In this document: positions 4,482 to 5,801 of the stretch, piece by piece
How positions within the stretch are numbered: the first letter of the stretch is position 1
Layout: each line of letters begins with the position of its first letter
Assembly (NCBI GenBank): GCA_910588455.1
Contig: CAJUPG010000099.1
Location: 564-6,364 of the forward strand
Reading direction: 5' to 3'
DNA from: an uncultured Oscillospiraceae bacterium
Lineage (GTDB): Bacteria > Bacillota > Clostridia > Oscillospirales > Oscillospiraceae
Length of the DNA stretch: 5,801 nt
Translations under genes and position numbers: made by a program
The notes under the pieces: generated by a model
What the model saw: only the letters and a program-made list of their open reading frames with translations
Told to the model about the DNA's origin: nothing
Database searches by the model: none

Positions 4482-4685
4482 ATGGCGATTAAAAGTTTAT
4501 CTATTCGGATTGATGATACATTGCTGGACAAATTGCACGTTGTAGCCGATTATGAGGGGCGCTCTGCCAACGCTCAGATTTTGGTATTAGTTCGGGATTG
4601 TATTGATCAATATGAGTCAAAACATGGGGAAATCGGCGTTGGAGATCGAAAAGCAATCAAAGTCATGCCGCCGAGAAAGAAGTAA
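4482..4685 (+). CDS. Arc-like ribbon-helix-helix DNA-binding protein
   Basis: A 67-residue regulator of the Arc/MetJ fold. The DNA-contacting strand is KSLSIRI (4-10) and helix A spans about 13-25. GRSANAQILVLV (26-37) closely parallels the GRSVNSEI segment of phage P22 Arc that begins helix B. Beyond about residue 50 is a basic tail ending PPRKK. Such proteins bind DNA as dimers or tetramers and often act as antitoxins or autorepressors. No toxin gene lies downstream, where a terminator follows at once. The nearest partner is the divergent SLOG gene, and the TTTAGA array between them is the likely binding site. Low GC compared with the flanks suggests acquisition. Confidence 0.82.
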   Translation: MAIKSLSIRIDDTLLDKLHVVADYEGRSANAQILVLVRDCIDQYESKHGEIGVGDRKAIKVMPPRKK

Positions 4686-4710
4686 AAAATCCCAATTCAG
4701 GCCAAATAGG

Positions 4711-4746
4711 AAGCGGCACACGGAAATAACCGTGCGCCGCTTTTTT
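4711..4746 (+). terminator. Rho-independent terminator after the RHH gene
   Basis: Stem 4712-4723 with 4730-4741, 12 bp with one A-C mismatch, loop AAATAA, and a T6 tract (4741-4746). It is 26 nt after the RHH stop and just before the stop of the convergent CoA-transferase gene. That gene has no T tract on its own strand here. Confidence 0.88.
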
Positions 4747-4747
4747 A

Positions 4748-5801
4748 TTACTTATTGCTCTTGCGCCAGATGTGCATTTTCTCCGCGTCCTGGATGAGCT
4801 GCTCCCGGAAATCCGGGTGGGCGATGCTGATGAGCGCCTCCGCCCGCTCCCAGGTGGACAGGCCCTTCAGGTTGACCATGCCGTACTCGGTGACGATGTA
4901 GTGGACGCAGGACCGGGGGTCCGTGGCGATGGAGCCGGGGGTCAAGGTGGGGACGATGCGGCTCTTCATGGTGCCGTCCTTGCCGGTGACGGTGGAGGAC
5001 ATACAGATAAAGCTCTTGCCGCCCTTGGACAGGTAGGCCCCCATCACGAAGTCCAGCTGCCCGCCGGTGCCGGAGATGTGCTTCAGGCCGGCGGACTCGG
5101 CGTTGACCTGGCCAAACAGGTCCATGTCAATGGCGTTGTTGATGGAGATGAAGTTGTCCAGCTGGGCCAGTACCCGCACGTCGTTGGTGTAGTCCACCGG
5201 CGCGGCCATCACGTCGGGATTGCGGTTAACATAATCATACAGCTTCTGGGTGCCCGCAGCGAAGGCGTACACCTGACGGCCCTTGTCCAGATTCTTGCAC
5301 CGGCCGGTGAGCTTCCCGGCCATCGCCATATCCACGAAGCCGTCCACGTACATCTCCGTATGAACGCCCAGGTCCTTCAGGTCGGACTGGGCAATCATGG
5401 AGCCCACGGTGTTGGGCATCCCGCCGATGCCCAGCTGGAGGCAGGCCCCGTTGGGAATCTGCTCCACGATCAGCTTGGCCACCGCCCGGTCCACATCGGT
5501 GGGCTCGCCGCCGCCGCCCAGCTGGGCCACAGCGGGGTTATCCCCCTCCACCACATAGTCCACGTCCCGGATGTTGATTTCACAGCCGGTGAGACCGTAG
5601 ACCCAGGGCATATTCTGATTGACCTCTACGATGATGGTTTTCGCCTTGTCCAGCAGATCGGCCAGGTGGGAGGCGGCCAGGGCATAGCTGAAATTGCCGT
5701 GGCTGTCCATGGGGGTCACCTGGATCATGGCCACATCCACGCTGATGTTCTCCCGGTAGAACCGGGGCAGCTCGGAGTAGCGCATGGGGGCGAAGAAGCC
5801 C
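4748..5801 (-). CDS. Butyryl-CoA:acetate / 4-hydroxybutyrate CoA-transferase, partial
   Basis: Acetyl-CoA hydrolase/transferase family enzyme that swaps CoA between short-chain acids. In gut Clostridia such enzymes release butyrate from butyryl-CoA or activate 4-hydroxybutyrate. The C-terminal 350 residues are visible. The frame is open to the window edge (GFFAP before Met at 5785), so that Met is internal and about 90 N-terminal residues are missing from a usual length near 440. Counting from that Met, the glycine-rich GIGGMP is at 119-124. VHTEMY (141-146) carries the glutamate that forms the glutamyl-CoA intermediate. SGTGGQLDF and TDPRSCVHYIVTEYG follow in the C-terminal half. The ending EKMHIWRKSNK resembles, from memory, butyryl-CoA:acetate transferases. 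Substrate cannot be settled from sequence alone. Confidence 0.88.
   Translation of the reverse strand, partial: GFFAPMRYSELPRFYRENISVDVAMIQVTPMDSHGNFSYALAASHLADLLDKAKTIIVEVNQNMPWVYGLTGCEINIRDVDYVVEGDNPAVAQLGGGGEPTDVDRAVAKLIVEQIPNGACLQLGIGGMPNTVGSMIAQSDLKDLGVHTEMYVDGFVDMAMAGKLTGRCKNLDKGRQVYAFAAGTQKLYDYVNRNPDVMAAPVDYTNDVRVLAQLDNFISINNAIDMDLFGQVNAESAGLKHISGTGGQLDFVMGAYLSKGGKSFICMSSTVTGKDGTMKSRIVPTLTPGSIATDPRSCVHYIVTEYGMVNLKGLSTWERAEALISIAHPDFREQLIQDAEKMHIWRKSNK

Noticed and set aside
5783..5785. ATG as the start of the CoA-transferase
   Set aside because: The frame stays open to the window edge and the protein lacks about 90 family residues. No ribosome binding site precedes this ATG.

Overview
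The window looks like a GC-rich, butyrate-producing, gut-type member of the Clostridia (Oscillospiraceae, for example the Flavonifractor/Lawsonibacter group). This is inferred from endospore genes (spoIVB, spoVAC), a butyryl/4-hydroxybutyrate-type CoA-transferase, strong Gram-positive ribosome binding sites and GC-rich codons. The taxon cannot be fixed from the sequence alone.

Layout, left to right. Positions 1 to about 413 are the end of an integrated element, probably conjugative. It carries the first 42 codons of an element gene reading leftward out of the window, preceded by a leader with a four-codon ORF and a strong hairpin. The element sits inside spoIVB (375-1361, minus): the protease matches its family up to the residues just before the catalytic serine, then switches to 12 foreign residues and a stop. 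Divergent from spoIVB is a c-di-GMP-binding PilZ protein (1557-2258, plus) with its own sigma-A promoter. It converges on a solitary spoVAC (2302-2745, minus) across a shared terminator. Divergent from spoVAC is an Sfp-type phosphopantetheinyl transferase (2823-3320, plus), ending in a REP-like hairpin terminator.

Next comes a two-gene operon (3441-3974, plus): a small membrane protein and a 70-residue XRE regulator. Its near-consensus promoter lies in a pair of 18-bp direct repeats, which suggests autoregulation. It ends in a perfect terminator. Then an AT-richer, probably acquired, divergent pair follows: a small SLOG-family nucleotide-binding protein (4002-4361, minus) and an Arc-like ribbon-helix-helix regulator (4482-4685, plus). 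Three helically phased TTTAGA repeats lie between them. The right edge holds the C-terminal 350 residues of a CoA-transferase (4748-5801, minus) that continues beyond the window.

The main result is the element junction inside spoIVB, which removes the catalytic serine and appears to create a hybrid promoter reading into the element. Two self-contained regulatory modules (XRE/membrane protein and RHH/SLOG) are secondary candidates for undescribed systems.
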